Assembly: GCF_000301055.1 (NCBI RefSeq)
Contig: NZ_JH932300.1
Location: 761,143-825,142 of the forward strand
Reading direction: 5' to 3'
Origin: Falseniella ignava CCUG 37419
Lineage (GTDB): Bacteria > Bacillota > Bacilli > Lactobacillales > Aerococcaceae
DNA length: 64,000 nt
Part shown: piece by piece, positions 17,163-24,518 of the stretch
How the letters are laid out: each line of letters begins with the position of its first letter
How positions within the stretch are numbered: position 1 is the stretch's first letter
Translations under genes and position numbers: made by a program
The notes under the pieces: generated by a model
The model's input: only the letters and a program-made list of their open reading frames with translations
Databases searched by the model: none
Told to the model about the DNA's origin: nothing

Positions 17163-18554
17163 ATGAATATTGTAACACAAGTTATGCAAGAAATTAGTAA
17201 AATGATGACAGATTTATATCATCAAGCGATTCAAGGGGAAGTAGACTTTTCAACGTGTATCAAAACCATCAGCGATACGATGCGTCAACTCTCAGTCGAT
17301 TTAGGAGAAGATCTCTGTGCAACGATTGAGGAATCACTTTTTGAAAGCCCTGGAAGAAAAGCAAGATATCGCGTTCATCGTAGTCATGATGAAAAAACAA
17401 TCTCCACACTGATCGGTGATATTAAACTTTCAAGGCGTTATTACAAAGATAAGCAAACGGATGAGTTCTGCTACTTATTGGATGATTACTTATCGCTCAC
17501 ACCTCACCAGCGCGTGGATCTAGATTTAGAAGCAGCCATTTATGAGGAGGCCAGTAAGCATTCTTATCAAGCGACTCTGGATAGTTTCGAACATATCGGG
17601 ATTCATAGTCGTCAGACCGTCAAGAATATTGTGCATAAGTATTGCCCGGATTCTGTTACGTTGCCGGTGGGAGAAAAACGTCAGGTAGACTGCCTATACA
17701 TTGAAGCTGATGAAGACCATGTAGCCTATCAAGATGGGAAGAATCGGGAAATGCGCTTGGCGTATGTTCATGAAGGATACAAAGAAAATTTAGGATCAAG
17801 TGATCGAAAAGCATTAAATGTTCGTCGAATATTCACAGGCTTATACGAAGATAGCGAAGAATTGTGGGAAGACGTCTATTACTATCTCGACCAACAATAC
17901 GATTTAGCGGCCTGTCCGGCTCTTTATTTAAGTGGTGACGGGGCTCACTGGATTAAGAAAGGGTTGGACTATCTCCCGACTCAGACGCACTTTGTTCTTG
18001 ACCCTTATCATACGGTGAAATATCTTCGTCAGGCATGTGTTGGTATCAGTACTGAACATTTATACGCCACGTTACATCGCTGGCTTCATACAGGTGAAAA
18101 AGACTATCTACAGGACTACTTCAAAGTGCGACTCAGCGATCCGTCGCTACCCGAGTCCTCGAAACAAACGCTTCAAAAGGTTCGCCGCTATCTAATAGGC
18201 AATTGGGATGCGATCCAAAGACAAAGAGAGTCGCAATATATCGGTTGTAGTGCCGAGGGTCACGTTAGCCATTGGTTAAGTGCTCGTTTAAGTTCGAGAC
18301 CTCTGGGATGGAGTACAACAGGCGCAGAAAACATCGCTAAAGCGCGTGCTTATGACCTAAATGGTGGTGATTTAAAAGCTTGGGTAAGAAATCAAACAAA
18401 AACAGAAGAAAGAGAACGAAGAGTCAATAAATTAGATGGCCGTGTGGGGCGAAAATACGCCCGCCAGTATGAATGGAGTGGTAAAGTAGCGATCTTACAC
18501 TATTCTAATAACACACGGAGTCGACAGATTTTTGAGACCATCGCTGGTTATTGA
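17163..18554 (+). CDS. ISLre2-family transposase (UPF0236 type)
   Basis: The 463-residue protein matches the ISLre2/UPF0236 family. The N-terminal segment ESPGRKARYRVHRSHDEKT is followed by the GDIKLSRRYYKDKQTDEF motif. The core contains LYIEADEDHVAYQ, a predicted catalytic acidic stretch, then YVHEGYKEN, YLSGDGAHWIKKG and FVLDPYHTVKY, which are family hallmarks. Length is normal and the frame is open. The ATG follows AGAGG. This enzyme should mobilise only its own element; whether it is active cannot be told. Confidence 0.93.
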   Translation: MNIVTQVMQEISKMMTDLYHQAIQGEVDFSTCIKTISDTMRQLSVDLGEDLCATIEESLFESPGRKARYRVHRSHDEKTISTLIGDIKLSRRYYKDKQTDEFCYLLDDYLSLTPHQRVDLDLEAAIYEEASKHSYQATLDSFEHIGIHSRQTVKNIVHKYCPDSVTLPVGEKRQVDCLYIEADEDHVAYQDGKNREMRLAYVHEGYKENLGSSDRKALNVRRIFTGLYEDSEELWEDVYYYLDQQYDLAACPALYLSGDGAHWIKKGLDYLPTQTHFVLDPYHTVKYLRQACVGISTEHLYATLHRWLHTGEKDYLQDYFKVRLSDPSLPESSKQTLQKVRRYLIGNWDAIQRQRESQYIGCSAEGHVSHWLSARLSSRPLGWSTTGAENIAKARAYDLNGGDLKAWVRNQTKTEERERRVNKLDGRVGRKYARQYEWSGKVAILHYSNNTRSRQIFETIAGY

Positions 18555-18813
18555 AATCCAAAAGAGTGACCCCCGTCTTCATAACGAAAGCGAGCGGCGA
18601 CGAACTGAATGCCGATGGAGGCACGGTGCCAAAGGCGCCGGTTAAAATATGGAATCCATGAAACTGGGTTCAGGGAAATATAAAAGTATGGTAGAGGAAA
18701 ACCAACAATAATTTGACACTATCATATTTTACTCATTATCTTGTTAATTACAAAAATAAATGTTAATTTATTACATAGATGATAAACCTTATTAAAAGTT
18801 AGGAGATTATTAG

Positions 18814-18957
18814 TTGAAATTTAATAAATCAAACAAACGAAAAAAATTAAGTAAAATGGATTATATTGTTAGATTGATTGCGATTGTAATGGTAACGATT
18901 ATGCTAGGCACGATGTTATTTAGCCTCGTAATGAACGCAATTCCAATGTTTAAATAA
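18814..18957 (+). CDS. Small single-pass membrane protein, DUF4044-like (47 residues)
   Basis: A short reading frame starts at TTG (18814) after an AGGAG site and encodes 47 residues. It has a very basic N-terminus (KFNKSNKRKKLSKMDY) followed by one hydrophobic segment at about 18-43 and a short tail. This layout resembles the small DUF4044 proteins found widely in Lactobacillales, whose function is unknown. A strong bidirectional terminator follows, supporting a real transcription unit. Its upstream promoter region begins right after the ISLre2 insertion; a weak TTGTTA/TAATTT pair lies between. Family assignment rests on size and pattern only. Confidence 0.65.
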   Translation: MKFNKSNKRKKLSKMDYIVRLIAIVMVTIMLGTMLFSLVMNAIPMFK

Positions 18958-18970
18958 TTTATCGCATACA

Positions 18971-18998
18971 AAAAGGCTGCATCATGCAGCCTTTTGTA
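18971..18998. terminator. Bidirectional terminator between the DUF4044-like gene and the rhodanese gene
   Basis: An 11-bp perfect stem aaaaggctgca/tgcagcctttt with a 3-nt loop serves the small plus-strand gene and the minus-strand rhodanese operon. Confidence 0.85.
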
Positions 18999-19023
18999 CT
19001 TTTCATTTTTAAAATGTTATCGA

Positions 19024-19419
19024 TTATAAATCAGATTTTGTTTTCCCATTCCAACCTTCCATGCCACCTTGAAGGATATAGACGTCAGAATAATTTGCTT
19101 TACGCAAAAGATTGGCACAACGAGAAGCACTATTAATTCCGAAGTCATAAAGAACCACTGGTTGGTCTGAACGTATCTCATTCAATCGCATTTTAAATTG
19201 GGTACTGGGAATATTTCGCGCACCTAAAATATGATTTGCTTTATAATCAGCATGTTCTCGTACATCAATTAACTGAACTTTGCGAATAATTTTTGAAAGT
19301 TCAACTTCGTTAATCATTTTTGCTGAGCGTTGACGCATTACCCATAAAACAAACCAATAAATAGCATAAGCGATTAATAATATTCCAATAAATGTTAATA
19401 ATATATTTAATAATGTCAT
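19024..19419 (-). CDS. Membrane-anchored rhodanese-like protein lacking the catalytic cysteine
   Basis: The 131-residue protein has an N-terminal transmembrane helix (about 2-27) and a rhodanese-like domain (about 40-131, with LIDVREHADYKANHILGARN). True rhodaneses have a cysteine at the start of the active loop, in the form of C-x4-R-S. Here the loop reads VLYDFGINSASR, so aspartate replaces the cysteine and sulfur transfer is unlikely. Related Lactobacillales proteins next to glcK and the rhomboid protease appear to share this loss, suggesting a conserved non-catalytic role; that comparison is from memory. It is the last gene of the 5-FCL-rhomboid-glcK-rhodanese cluster. Confidence 0.85.
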   Translation of the reverse strand: MTLLNILLTFIGILLIAYAIYWFVLWVMRQRSAKMINEVELSKIIRKVQLIDVREHADYKANHILGARNIPSTQFKMRLNEIRSDQPVVLYDFGINSASRCANLLRKANYSDVYILQGGMEGWNGKTKSDL

Positions 19420-19434
19420 CCTTCTCTACCTCTC

Positions 19435-20406
19435 CTAGTCATTGATATAATTATGAACTAATCTTGCTGCTCCATATATCCCTGCATCATTTCCTAGAGT
19501 CGCTAATACCAATTTAGCGTGGTTACGGATGGCTGGGAATGTATACTGCAGCATATAAGATTCTACTTTTGCCCGCATCATTTCTCCCGATTGCGCAACG
19601 CCACCACCGAGAATAATACGCGAAGGATTGAGTATACAACTTAGGTGACCACATGCAAGCCCTAAATAACGACAAAATTGATCAACAATTTGTTGACTTA
19701 AAGTATCTCCAGATTGGGCACAGTCAAATATTAGTCGAGCATCCAAAGGTAGACCCACTTCAACAGCTTCTTTTAATTGACTCTCGATATCTGTTTCTTC
19801 CATATACTTTTTAGCGAGATTTACGATTCCCGTAGCAGAAGCAAGCGCTTCAAGACAACCGTGATTGCCACAAGTACATTGAATATCTGTATCAGGATCC
19901 ACAATAATATGACCAATTTCACCAGCAGATCCGTAAGTACCGTGTAGCAAATCTCCTTGAACTACAATACCTCCTCCGACGCCAGTTCCTAAGGTGACCA
20001 TTACTACGTTTTGATGTCCTTTTCCGGCTCCCATCCACTGCTCTCCTAAAGCTGCAATATTTGCGTCGTTATCGATACAAAATGGAGCATCGAAAGCATT
20101 CTTAAATTGTTCACCTACATTTTGTTCAGTTTCCCAGTTTAAGTTATATGCTCCAATAACAGTTTGAGCTTTGTGATTAACTGCTCCCGGGCTACCCATC
20201 CCTATTCCAATGAGCTCCTCGACGGATAAATCTAACTCATATATTTTCTCTTTAATTGACTGAATAATATTTGGGACAATATTTTGCCCTTGTTGTTCAA
20301 TATCAGTAGGAATTGACCACTTTGATAAAATCTCACCCTCTGGTGTAAGGACCGCCATTTTCGAAGTGGTTCCCCCTAAATCAATTCCAATAACAAATTG
20401 CGACAT
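19435..20406 (-). CDS. glcK: ROK-family glucokinase
   Basis: The 323-residue enzyme phosphorylates glucose with ATP in the cytoplasm. It has the N-terminal phosphate-binding loop IGIDLGGTTSK and the substrate motif CIDNDANIAALGE near residue 105. The glycine-rich segment VTLGTGVGGGIV and the ROK zinc signature CTCGNHGCLEAL near residue 180 are also present. Length and motifs match GlcK of B. subtilis and lactic acid bacteria. The gene stands between the rhomboid and rhodanese genes with short gaps, an arrangement also seen in B. subtilis (yqgP-yqgQ-glcK). Confidence 0.95.
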   Translation of the reverse strand: MSQFVIGIDLGGTTSKMAVLTPEGEILSKWSIPTDIEQQGQNIVPNIIQSIKEKIYELDLSVEELIGIGMGSPGAVNHKAQTVIGAYNLNWETEQNVGEQFKNAFDAPFCIDNDANIAALGEQWMGAGKGHQNVVMVTLGTGVGGGIVVQGDLLHGTYGSAGEIGHIIVDPDTDIQCTCGNHGCLEALASATGIVNLAKKYMEETDIESQLKEAVEVGLPLDARLIFDCAQSGDTLSQQIVDQFCRYLGLACGHLSCILNPSRIILGGGVAQSGEMMRAKVESYMLQYTFPAIRNHAKLVLATLGNDAGIYGAARLVHNYIND

Positions 20407-20416
20407 AACGATCTCC

Positions 20417-21103
20417 TTATCTGACAGTATTCATATATCCGAAATAATACAAAGCGCATTTTAATATAATTAGCACGAACACCGCAAATATTCGATGCCG
20501 TTGGCTAAAGAATTCTTTTGAAGAAGGTCCAATGACTAGCGTAATTAATGCACCATATACCGCCCCTCCTAAATGCCCCCAAGTATCAATCCCTACCGAG
20601 AATAATCCCGTCACAAATTGTAAAATAAGTAAAGTCATAAAAGTGATTGAGCGAGATTTTAAGGTGTAGGAATCAGGGTTCAAATAACTCAAAATAATAT
20701 AGCAAGCAAACAGACCAAAGATACCTGTACTTGCCCCTGCAGAAACATTCAGATTTGCTAAACTTGAAAATAAATTGCCGCCAACACAGGCGAATAAATA
20801 AATACAGCTAAAGTTAAAATGTCCTAATAACGCTTCAATATCTTTACCTAGAAAATAAAGGGTAATCATGTTAAAAATAAAATGTTCAAACCCAATGTGA
20901 ATAAATGATGCCGTTATAAAACGCCACCACTCATTTTGAAGATAGACGAGTGGACTGTACATTGCGCCAGTTTGAATTAACGCATCAATCGACTCAGTGG
21001 TCCGGTAATGGTACAACATCCAGCCATAGACGGCAATATTTAAAGTGATTAAGCCATAGGTTACAAGCGGTACATTAAAGTACTTAGAGATTCGTTTATT
21101 CAC
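20417..21103 (-). CDS. gluP: Rhomboid family intramembrane serine protease (GluP/YqgP-like)
   Basis: Rhomboids cleave membrane proteins within the bilayer. The protein (228 residues from the chosen start) has about six to seven hydrophobic segments. Rhomboid motifs are FIHIGFEHFIFNM, the catalytic serine in SAGASTGIFGLF and the catalytic histidine in WGHLGGAVYG. An ATG at 21124 exists, but a GTG at 21103 lies 7 bases after a GGGAG site and overlaps the upstream gene by only 8 bp, so GTG is preferred. Unlike full-length YqgP, it lacks the large cytoplasmic N-terminal and C-terminal TPR parts. Confidence 0.9.
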   Translation of the reverse strand: MNKRISKYFNVPLVTYGLITLNIAVYGWMLYHYRTTESIDALIQTGAMYSPLVYLQNEWWRFITASFIHIGFEHFIFNMITLYFLGKDIEALLGHFNFSCIYLFACVGGNLFSSLANLNVSAGASTGIFGLFACYIILSYLNPDSYTLKSRSITFMTLLILQFVTGLFSVGIDTWGHLGGAVYGALITLVIGPSSKEFFSQRHRIFAVFVLIILKCALYYFGYMNTVR

Positions 21104-21650
21104 TGATAGTCTCCCGTTGATCAATTATTACTTGTTGAACTGGCAAATCGAATTCATTTAATTCCCAAACTCGTTGTTGATTCCATTGTTCTTTGAATAT
21201 CAAAGATACCGTAGGTGTCTTGAGGTCTTTTAATACACGATCATAATAACCTCCACCAAACCCAACTCGATACCCTGCAGGCTCAAATGCTACTCCTGGA
21301 ACAATTAATAAATCTAACTCATTCACATCTAAATCTGGAGCTGATTCAATTGGTTGAGGAATTCCCCATTCTTCTTCGAGGGAATCGCCAACTTTATAAA
21401 GGTGAAAGCGCAGCTGACGTTTCGGCATAATTCTTGGTAAGTAAAAATCAATTTCTGGAAATTTTTCAAAGAATTTTGTAGTCGTTAATTCCGGAAATTT
21501 ACCATAGTAGAATCCAATTTTTCGGTATCCTCGTTGCTTAATTAATGTTTCAAATTGGTTCATTAAGTTCAATTCTGCTGCTTCGCGTTCACTCCCTGTG
21601 AGATTAGCTAGTTGTGTTAAAGTATTTTGTCTTAGTTCTGCTTTATCCAT
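21096..21650 (-). CDS. 5-formyltetrahydrofolate cyclo-ligase
   Basis: The enzyme converts 5-formyl-tetrahydrofolate to 5,10-methenyl-tetrahydrofolate with ATP and so returns folate to one-carbon metabolism. The 184-residue protein has the family C-terminal signature VGFGGGYYDRVL near residue 127 and the N-terminal helical region with a RQNTL segment. Length is normal. Its last codons overlap the GTG start of the rhomboid gene, so the two are translated together. An rpmG gene with its own terminator lies upstream. Confidence 0.93.
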   Translation of the reverse strand: MDKAELRQNTLTQLANLTGSEREAAELNLMNQFETLIKQRGYRKIGFYYGKFPELTTTKFFEKFPEIDFYLPRIMPKRQLRFHLYKVGDSLEEEWGIPQPIESAPDLDVNELDLLIVPGVAFEPAGYRVGFGGGYYDRVLKDLKTPTVSLIFKEQWNQQRVWELNEFDLPVQQVIIDQRETISE

Positions 21651-21708
21651 ACAGCTCTTCCTTTCTCATCATATATATCCCTAGTATAGCAAAAAAAGGT
21701 ATAACAAA

Positions 21709-21732
21709 AAACCGTTACAAGAGTAACGGTTT
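21709..21732 (-). terminator. rpmG terminator
   Basis: A 10-bp perfect stem aaaccgttac/gtaacggttt with a 4-nt loop, followed on the minus strand by TTTTTGTTAT, ends the rpmG transcript. Confidence 0.85.
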
Positions 21733-21738
21733 GACAAA

Positions 21739-21891
21739 TTATTTCTTAACTTCTCTATGAAGCGTTACTTTACGAAGACGTGGACAATATTTCATAACTT
21801 CTAAACGTTCTGGATTGTTACGACGGTTTTTTGAAGTTAGATAATTGCGGTCTCCACATTCAGTACATTCTAAATTAATATTTACTCGCAT
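21739..21891 (-). CDS. rpmG: Ribosomal protein L33
   Basis: A 50-residue minus-strand reading frame encodes a typical bL33: [17 protein letters not shown] at the N-terminus and [17 protein letters not shown] at the C-terminus. The zinc-type protein has two CxxC pairs. Here the first pair is intact (C9, C12), but the second has only its first cysteine (YCPRL), an intermediate state between zinc-binding and zinc-free paralogues. The ATG is preceded by an AAGGAGG site. The gene is monocistronic with its own terminator. An IS30 element sits about 100 bp upstream of it. Confidence 0.95.
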   Translation of the reverse strand: MRVNINLECTECGDRNYLTSKNRRNNPERLEVMKYCPRLRKVTLHREVKK

Positions 21892-21985
21892 TTATGGACC
21901 TCCTTTTTGCTGCCTTAAGCATAAGTACTGAAATATTGTATCATAGGTCTTCAAATAAATAAATACTTTTTTATCATTTATTGGA

Positions 21986-21998
21986 ATTTTCACCTTAC
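21986..21998 (+). repeat. Left 13-bp direct repeat flanking the IS30 element
   Basis: The sequence attttcaccttac is repeated exactly at 23249-23261, directly adjoining both ends of the element. Confidence 0.8.
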
Positions 21999-22089
21999 CT
22001 TGAGTTGTAAAGTTAAATGCAACACTTTCTGTTACATGATTCGATGAACTTAAAATCTCTTTACTTCTTCCCCTAGGAGAAGAAAAAAT

Positions 22090-23142
22090 TTAAATACGAC
22101 ATTGTTGAAAATACTCTTCTGATGAACGTAGCCCTATCACTTCTCTAATCCTTTTATTGATTGCCTGAGTGGCTTGATCGATATCCATTTCTGAAAAAAG
22201 ATGGATGGATTTTCCTTTAGGGATGAATTCCCTCAACAGTTTATTGAAGTTTTCGTTTGAGCCCCGTTCCCAGGATGCGTAGGCATGACAAAAATATACG
22301 TCTGTATTGAGTTCAGACATTAAGGAGAATTCAGAACCATTATCAAAAGTTATTGAAGCAAATAGGTTAGGGTTATCTGCTAGAATCTCTTCAAAGGCAT
22401 TTTTAACCGTTTGACTTTTATAGTCGCTGATTTTCTTAGTAATGGCATAGCGTGTTTTTCTCTCTACCAAGGTAATGATTGCCGGTTCATTTTTCGTTTT
22501 CTTCCCTTTAACCAGATCAGCTTCCCAGTGTCCAAATGTTTCTCTTGATAAGACGTCCTCTGGACGATCGGTGATACTGGTACCTAAGATTCTTTTGTTT
22601 TTACCCTTAGGGTTACTATGCTGGTTTTTTCTTGGTTTCAGACGATACATGACAGGTAAGTCATGTGGTTTGATAGACAAAAGACCTTGACGTATATATG
22701 AATAGACGGTTTTAAACGTTGGTATATTCTCTACAGGATGCTTTTTTCTATAAAGAGCTATAAATGTCTTTATGTTGTAGAGCCGCTGTTTACCTTTAAA
22801 CAATCCTTTAGTGAAGGCATCCTCCAGCGCAGAGAAGAAAGCGCTCGAGAAAGAAACAATCTTTTTGCGGACACACTTTAAACGTCTATTTTCATAAACA
22901 GATTGACCAGAATCTGAGTAGTACACAGTGACTTTCTTATTATAGCCATTAATCTGCTTGATCTGTTCTACAGTGCCCCGATTAATTTCTCTATGGATTG
23001 TGGAGCGGTTACGTCCAAGGCGTCTGCCTATCTCTGCTTTACTAATATCTTCATTTAACCATTTTTCTATTAGCTGTCTTTCTTTAAAGTCTAAATGAGT
23101 AAATGATTGGTTCTGATTTGTGTTATAATTATTTGTGGACAT
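22090..23142 (-). CDS. IS30-family transposase
   Basis: The 350-residue protein has the IS30 N-terminal helix-turn-helix (HLDFKERQLIEKWL, then IGRRLGRNRSTIHREINRGT), which binds the element ends. A DDE catalytic core follows, with D in HWEADLVKGK, D in ITFDNGSEF and E in the ERGSNENFNKLLREF region. The phrase TLVERKTRYAITKK is typical. Length is normal and the frame is intact. The start codon (ATG at 23142) and ribosome binding region are embedded in a 13-bp inverted repeat. Confidence 0.95.
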   Translation of the reverse strand: MSTNNYNTNQNQSFTHLDFKERQLIEKWLNEDISKAEIGRRLGRNRSTIHREINRGTVEQIKQINGYNKKVTVYYSDSGQSVYENRRLKCVRKKIVSFSSAFFSALEDAFTKGLFKGKQRLYNIKTFIALYRKKHPVENIPTFKTVYSYIRQGLLSIKPHDLPVMYRLKPRKNQHSNPKGKNKRILGTSITDRPEDVLSRETFGHWEADLVKGKKTKNEPAIITLVERKTRYAITKKISDYKSQTVKNAFEEILADNPNLFASITFDNGSEFSLMSELNTDVYFCHAYASWERGSNENFNKLLREFIPKGKSIHLFSEMDIDQATQAINKRIREVIGLRSSEEYFQQCRI

Positions 23143-23197
23143 GAAGATTCTCCTTTGCTTATTTTGTGGTGATTTAAGTATAACGAATCTTCATGTC
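23138..23197 (-). promoter_or_regulatory. IS30 transposase leader foldback enclosing the start codon
   Basis: The arms gacatgaagattc (23138-23150) and gaatcttcatgtc (23185-23197) are perfectly complementary over 13 bp. On the transposase strand the downstream arm contains the ATG and abuts the GGAG site. A TATACT -10 (23177-23182) lies in the 34-nt loop. The upstream arm is therefore absent from transcripts made at this promoter but present in transcripts entering from outside. The -35 region is weak. Confidence 0.65.
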
Positions 23198-23248
23198 TTT
23201 TTGTATTTCAGAAATTACTGAGTGTTGCAATTCATTTTACAACACACC

Positions 23249-23261
23249 ATTTTCACCTTAC
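23249..23261 (+). repeat. Right 13-bp direct repeat flanking the IS30 element
   Basis: Identical to 21986-21998; the two copies presumably arose by target duplication. Confidence 0.8.
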
Positions 23262-23277
23262 TGTAAAGTAAAAACAA

Positions 23278-23305
23278 TTGATTCTTTCGTGACATTTGAT
23301 AATAT
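23278..23305 (+). promoter_or_regulatory. Promoter of the SwrB-like gene
   Basis: TTGATT (23278-23283) and TAATAT (23300-23305) are spaced by 16 bp, about 40 bp upstream of the start codon. It lies only 17 bp beyond the IS30 target repeat, so the insertion did not remove it. Confidence 0.6.
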
Positions 23306-23346
23306 ATTTAATTGAGGTACTATTAATTTATGAGAGAGGTGTTACT

Positions 23347-23787
23347 ATGGAAATTTGGATTTTAATTATTGTATTACTTGCGATTGCCATCATTCTACTT
23401 ATTGCTTCATTCTTTACTCAAGATACGAATGATATTGATCGTGAATTAAGTGAATTTACGGTACAACAATCAGAAGAGATGTATCAACTGAAACAACGTA
23501 TTGCTCATTTAGAGCAACATCAAGGAATTACCCCGCCTTCTTTCTCTTTAGAAACTGAGCCAGACGAGTTAATTGTTGGGCAAGAAGAGGCAGTTTTAGT
23601 TACCGATAATCATGGCAATGAAGAATTGATCGAACATATTACAATTGATGATATTGATGATAATACGTACGAAGAAATCATCCGTCTTTATTCACAAGGT
23701 TATACAATGAGTGAAATTAGTCAACAAATTGACCTATCCACTCAACTCGTCCAATCGGTCATTGATAATTACATCGAGAATAAATAA
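23347..23787 (+). CDS. Membrane-anchored coiled-coil protein with C-terminal helix-turn-helix-like motif (SwrB/DUF6115-like)
   Basis: Function is not recognised with certainty. The 146-residue protein has one N-terminal transmembrane segment (MEIWILIIVLLAIAIILLIA) and a short predicted coiled coil (about 30-60, EEMYQLKQRIAHLEQH). An acidic linker and a C-terminal helix pair, EEIIRLYSQGYTMSEISQQI onward, resemble the sigma-factor-like motif of SwrB-type and DUF6115 proteins of Bacilli. A longer frame upstream is rejected because the ATG at 23347 follows GAGAGGTG. It is followed after a few bases by the MltG-like gene, probably in one operon. Confidence 0.7.
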   Translation: MEIWILIIVLLAIAIILLIASFFTQDTNDIDRELSEFTVQQSEEMYQLKQRIAHLEQHQGITPPSFSLETEPDELIVGQEEAVLVTDNHGNEELIEHITIDDIDDNTYEEIIRLYSQGYTMSEISQQIDLSTQLVQSVIDNYIENK

Positions 23788-23801
23788 AGAAGGTGAAATT
23801 A

Positions 23802-24368
23802 ATGAAGAAGCAAACATTGCGTATGATGGGCGCTGGCTTTTTAGCTGCTGCAATCATCACCATGGTCTTCGCTTTATTACAAGGACATGTTCCTGTTTCA
23901 GGAAATACCGTCGGATCTATTTTCAATTCGGTCGATCAAGAAGAATTTAATCAATTAAAACAACAAAACGATAAATTGACAAAAGAAATTGAAAAACTAG
24001 AAAAAAATCGTAATGACTTAAATGCTGAAATTGTCGCACTTCGAGAAAAAAATAAAAATGCACAAAATCAGCCAACACAAAATGAAAACAATACCTCACA
24101 GACGACTTCTACTCAAGAAGAAGCCTCTGAGAATATACAGTATGAAAATACTCATGCGTTTACGATCGACCCTGGTGAAACGGCAGATGAAATTGCACAA
24201 CAACTTGAATCAAATGGAATTATTGACTCAGCCGATGAATTATATCAACTCATCGAAGAGTGGCAACTTGAATCTGTAATGCAAAGCGGAACATTCGAAT
24301 TAAGTCCAGATATGTCCTTAGATGAGATTGCGAATATTATTACAGGCGGCGCGTATTATTACAACTAA
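23802..24368 (+). CDS. Membrane-anchored protein with an MltG/YceG N-terminal-like domain but no catalytic domain
   Basis: The 188-residue protein has a transmembrane segment at about 8-28, then a coiled-coil region (EEFNQLKQQNDKLTKEIEKL onward). A Gln/Asn/Thr-rich linker follows. The C-terminal domain of about 60 residues (FTIDPGETADEIAQQLESNG) looks like the LysM-like subdomain of the lytic transglycosylase MltG. MltG proteins are 330-400 residues and have a following catalytic domain; here the protein stops after the small domain. Short proteins of this type occur in Firmicutes, so it may be natural and not truncated. A GTG nine bases upstream is an alternative start. The ATG at 23802 is better spaced from AAGGTG. 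Confidence 0.7.
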   Translation: MKKQTLRMMGAGFLAAAIITMVFALLQGHVPVSGNTVGSIFNSVDQEEFNQLKQQNDKLTKEIEKLEKNRNDLNAEIVALREKNKNAQNQPTQNENNTSQTTSTQEEASENIQYENTHAFTIDPGETADEIAQQLESNGIIDSADELYQLIEEWQLESVMQSGTFELSPDMSLDEIANIITGGAYYYN

Positions 24369-24401
24369 TAAGAACGTTTTATAAAGCCTTAAACGAAAAC
24401 A

Positions 24402-24429
24402 AACCCCAGAAGTTTATTCTAAAAACTTC
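24402..24429. other. Left half of a host terminator split by the ISL3 element
   Basis: The arm aaccccagaagttt (24402-24415) is the exact complement of aaacttctggggtt, which is now found only across the right junction (26018-26031). Removing the IS and one 8-bp duplication restores a 14-bp hairpin with a 7-nt loop and T-rich flanks on both strands. This would have been a convergent terminator for the MltG-like gene and the penicillin-binding protein gene. Confidence 0.85.
24422..24429 (+). repeat. Left 8-bp target duplication of the ISL3 element
   Basis: The octamer aaaacttc is repeated at 26017-26024; 8 bp is the usual ISL3 duplication. Confidence 0.9.
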
Positions 24430-24440
24430 GGTTCTATAAT

Positions 24441-24482
24441 AAATGATGTTGGTGAGTGAAAACTCATTGGCATCATTTTTTA
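24441..24482 (+). terminator. Inward-facing terminator at the left end of ISL3
   Basis: AAATGATG (24441-24448) pairs with CATCATTT (24471-24478), with a further GGTGAGT/ACTCATT stem inside using wobble pairs and a GAAA loop. Six T residues follow on the plus strand. It would stop transcripts reading in from the MltG-like gene and includes part of the inverted repeat. Confidence 0.75.
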
Positions 24483-24489
24483 TTTTATA

Positions 24490-24518
24490 TTGAAAAAGAG
24501 CCATAGAATTCCTAAAAT
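24490..24518 (+). promoter_or_regulatory. ISL3 transposase promoter
   Basis: TTGAAA (24490-24495) and TAAAAT (24513-24518) have the ideal 17-bp spacing, 36 bp before the transposase ATG. Confidence 0.7.

Larger units (their letters stand above)
17065..18723 (+). mobile_element. Insertion sequence of the ISLre2 family, complete (about 1659 bp)
   Basis: The terminal inverted repeats match at 18 of the 21 positions starting at TAGTGT. The left repeat is 17067-17087 and the right one 18701-18721, differing only at isolated positions. A 9-bp target duplication, atattttac, lies at 17056-17064 and 18724-18732; 9 bp is the usual ISLre2 value. Two further bases (tc) happen to match outside it. One intact transposase gene fills most of the element. 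It is inserted between the response-regulator promoter region and a small DUF4044-like gene. The complete structure suggests a recent insertion. Confidence 0.9.
21999..23248 (-). mobile_element. Insertion sequence of the IS30 family, complete (1250 bp)
   Basis: The terminal inverted repeats align in register from the tips. The left end reads CTTGAGTTGTAAAGTTAAAT and the right end, reverse-complemented, reads GGTGTGTTGTAAAATGAATT, both running into GCAACACT. Flanking direct repeats are 13 bp, long for IS30, which usually gives 2-3 bp. The single transposase gene on the minus strand is intact. The element lies in the divergent gap between rpmG and the SwrB-like gene, leaving an apparent promoter of the latter untouched at 23278-23305. 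Confidence 0.88.

Noticed and set aside
21104..21124. ATG start for the rhomboid gene
   Set aside because: It lacks a suitable ribosome binding site and overlaps the upstream gene more; the GTG at 21103 is well placed after GGGAG.
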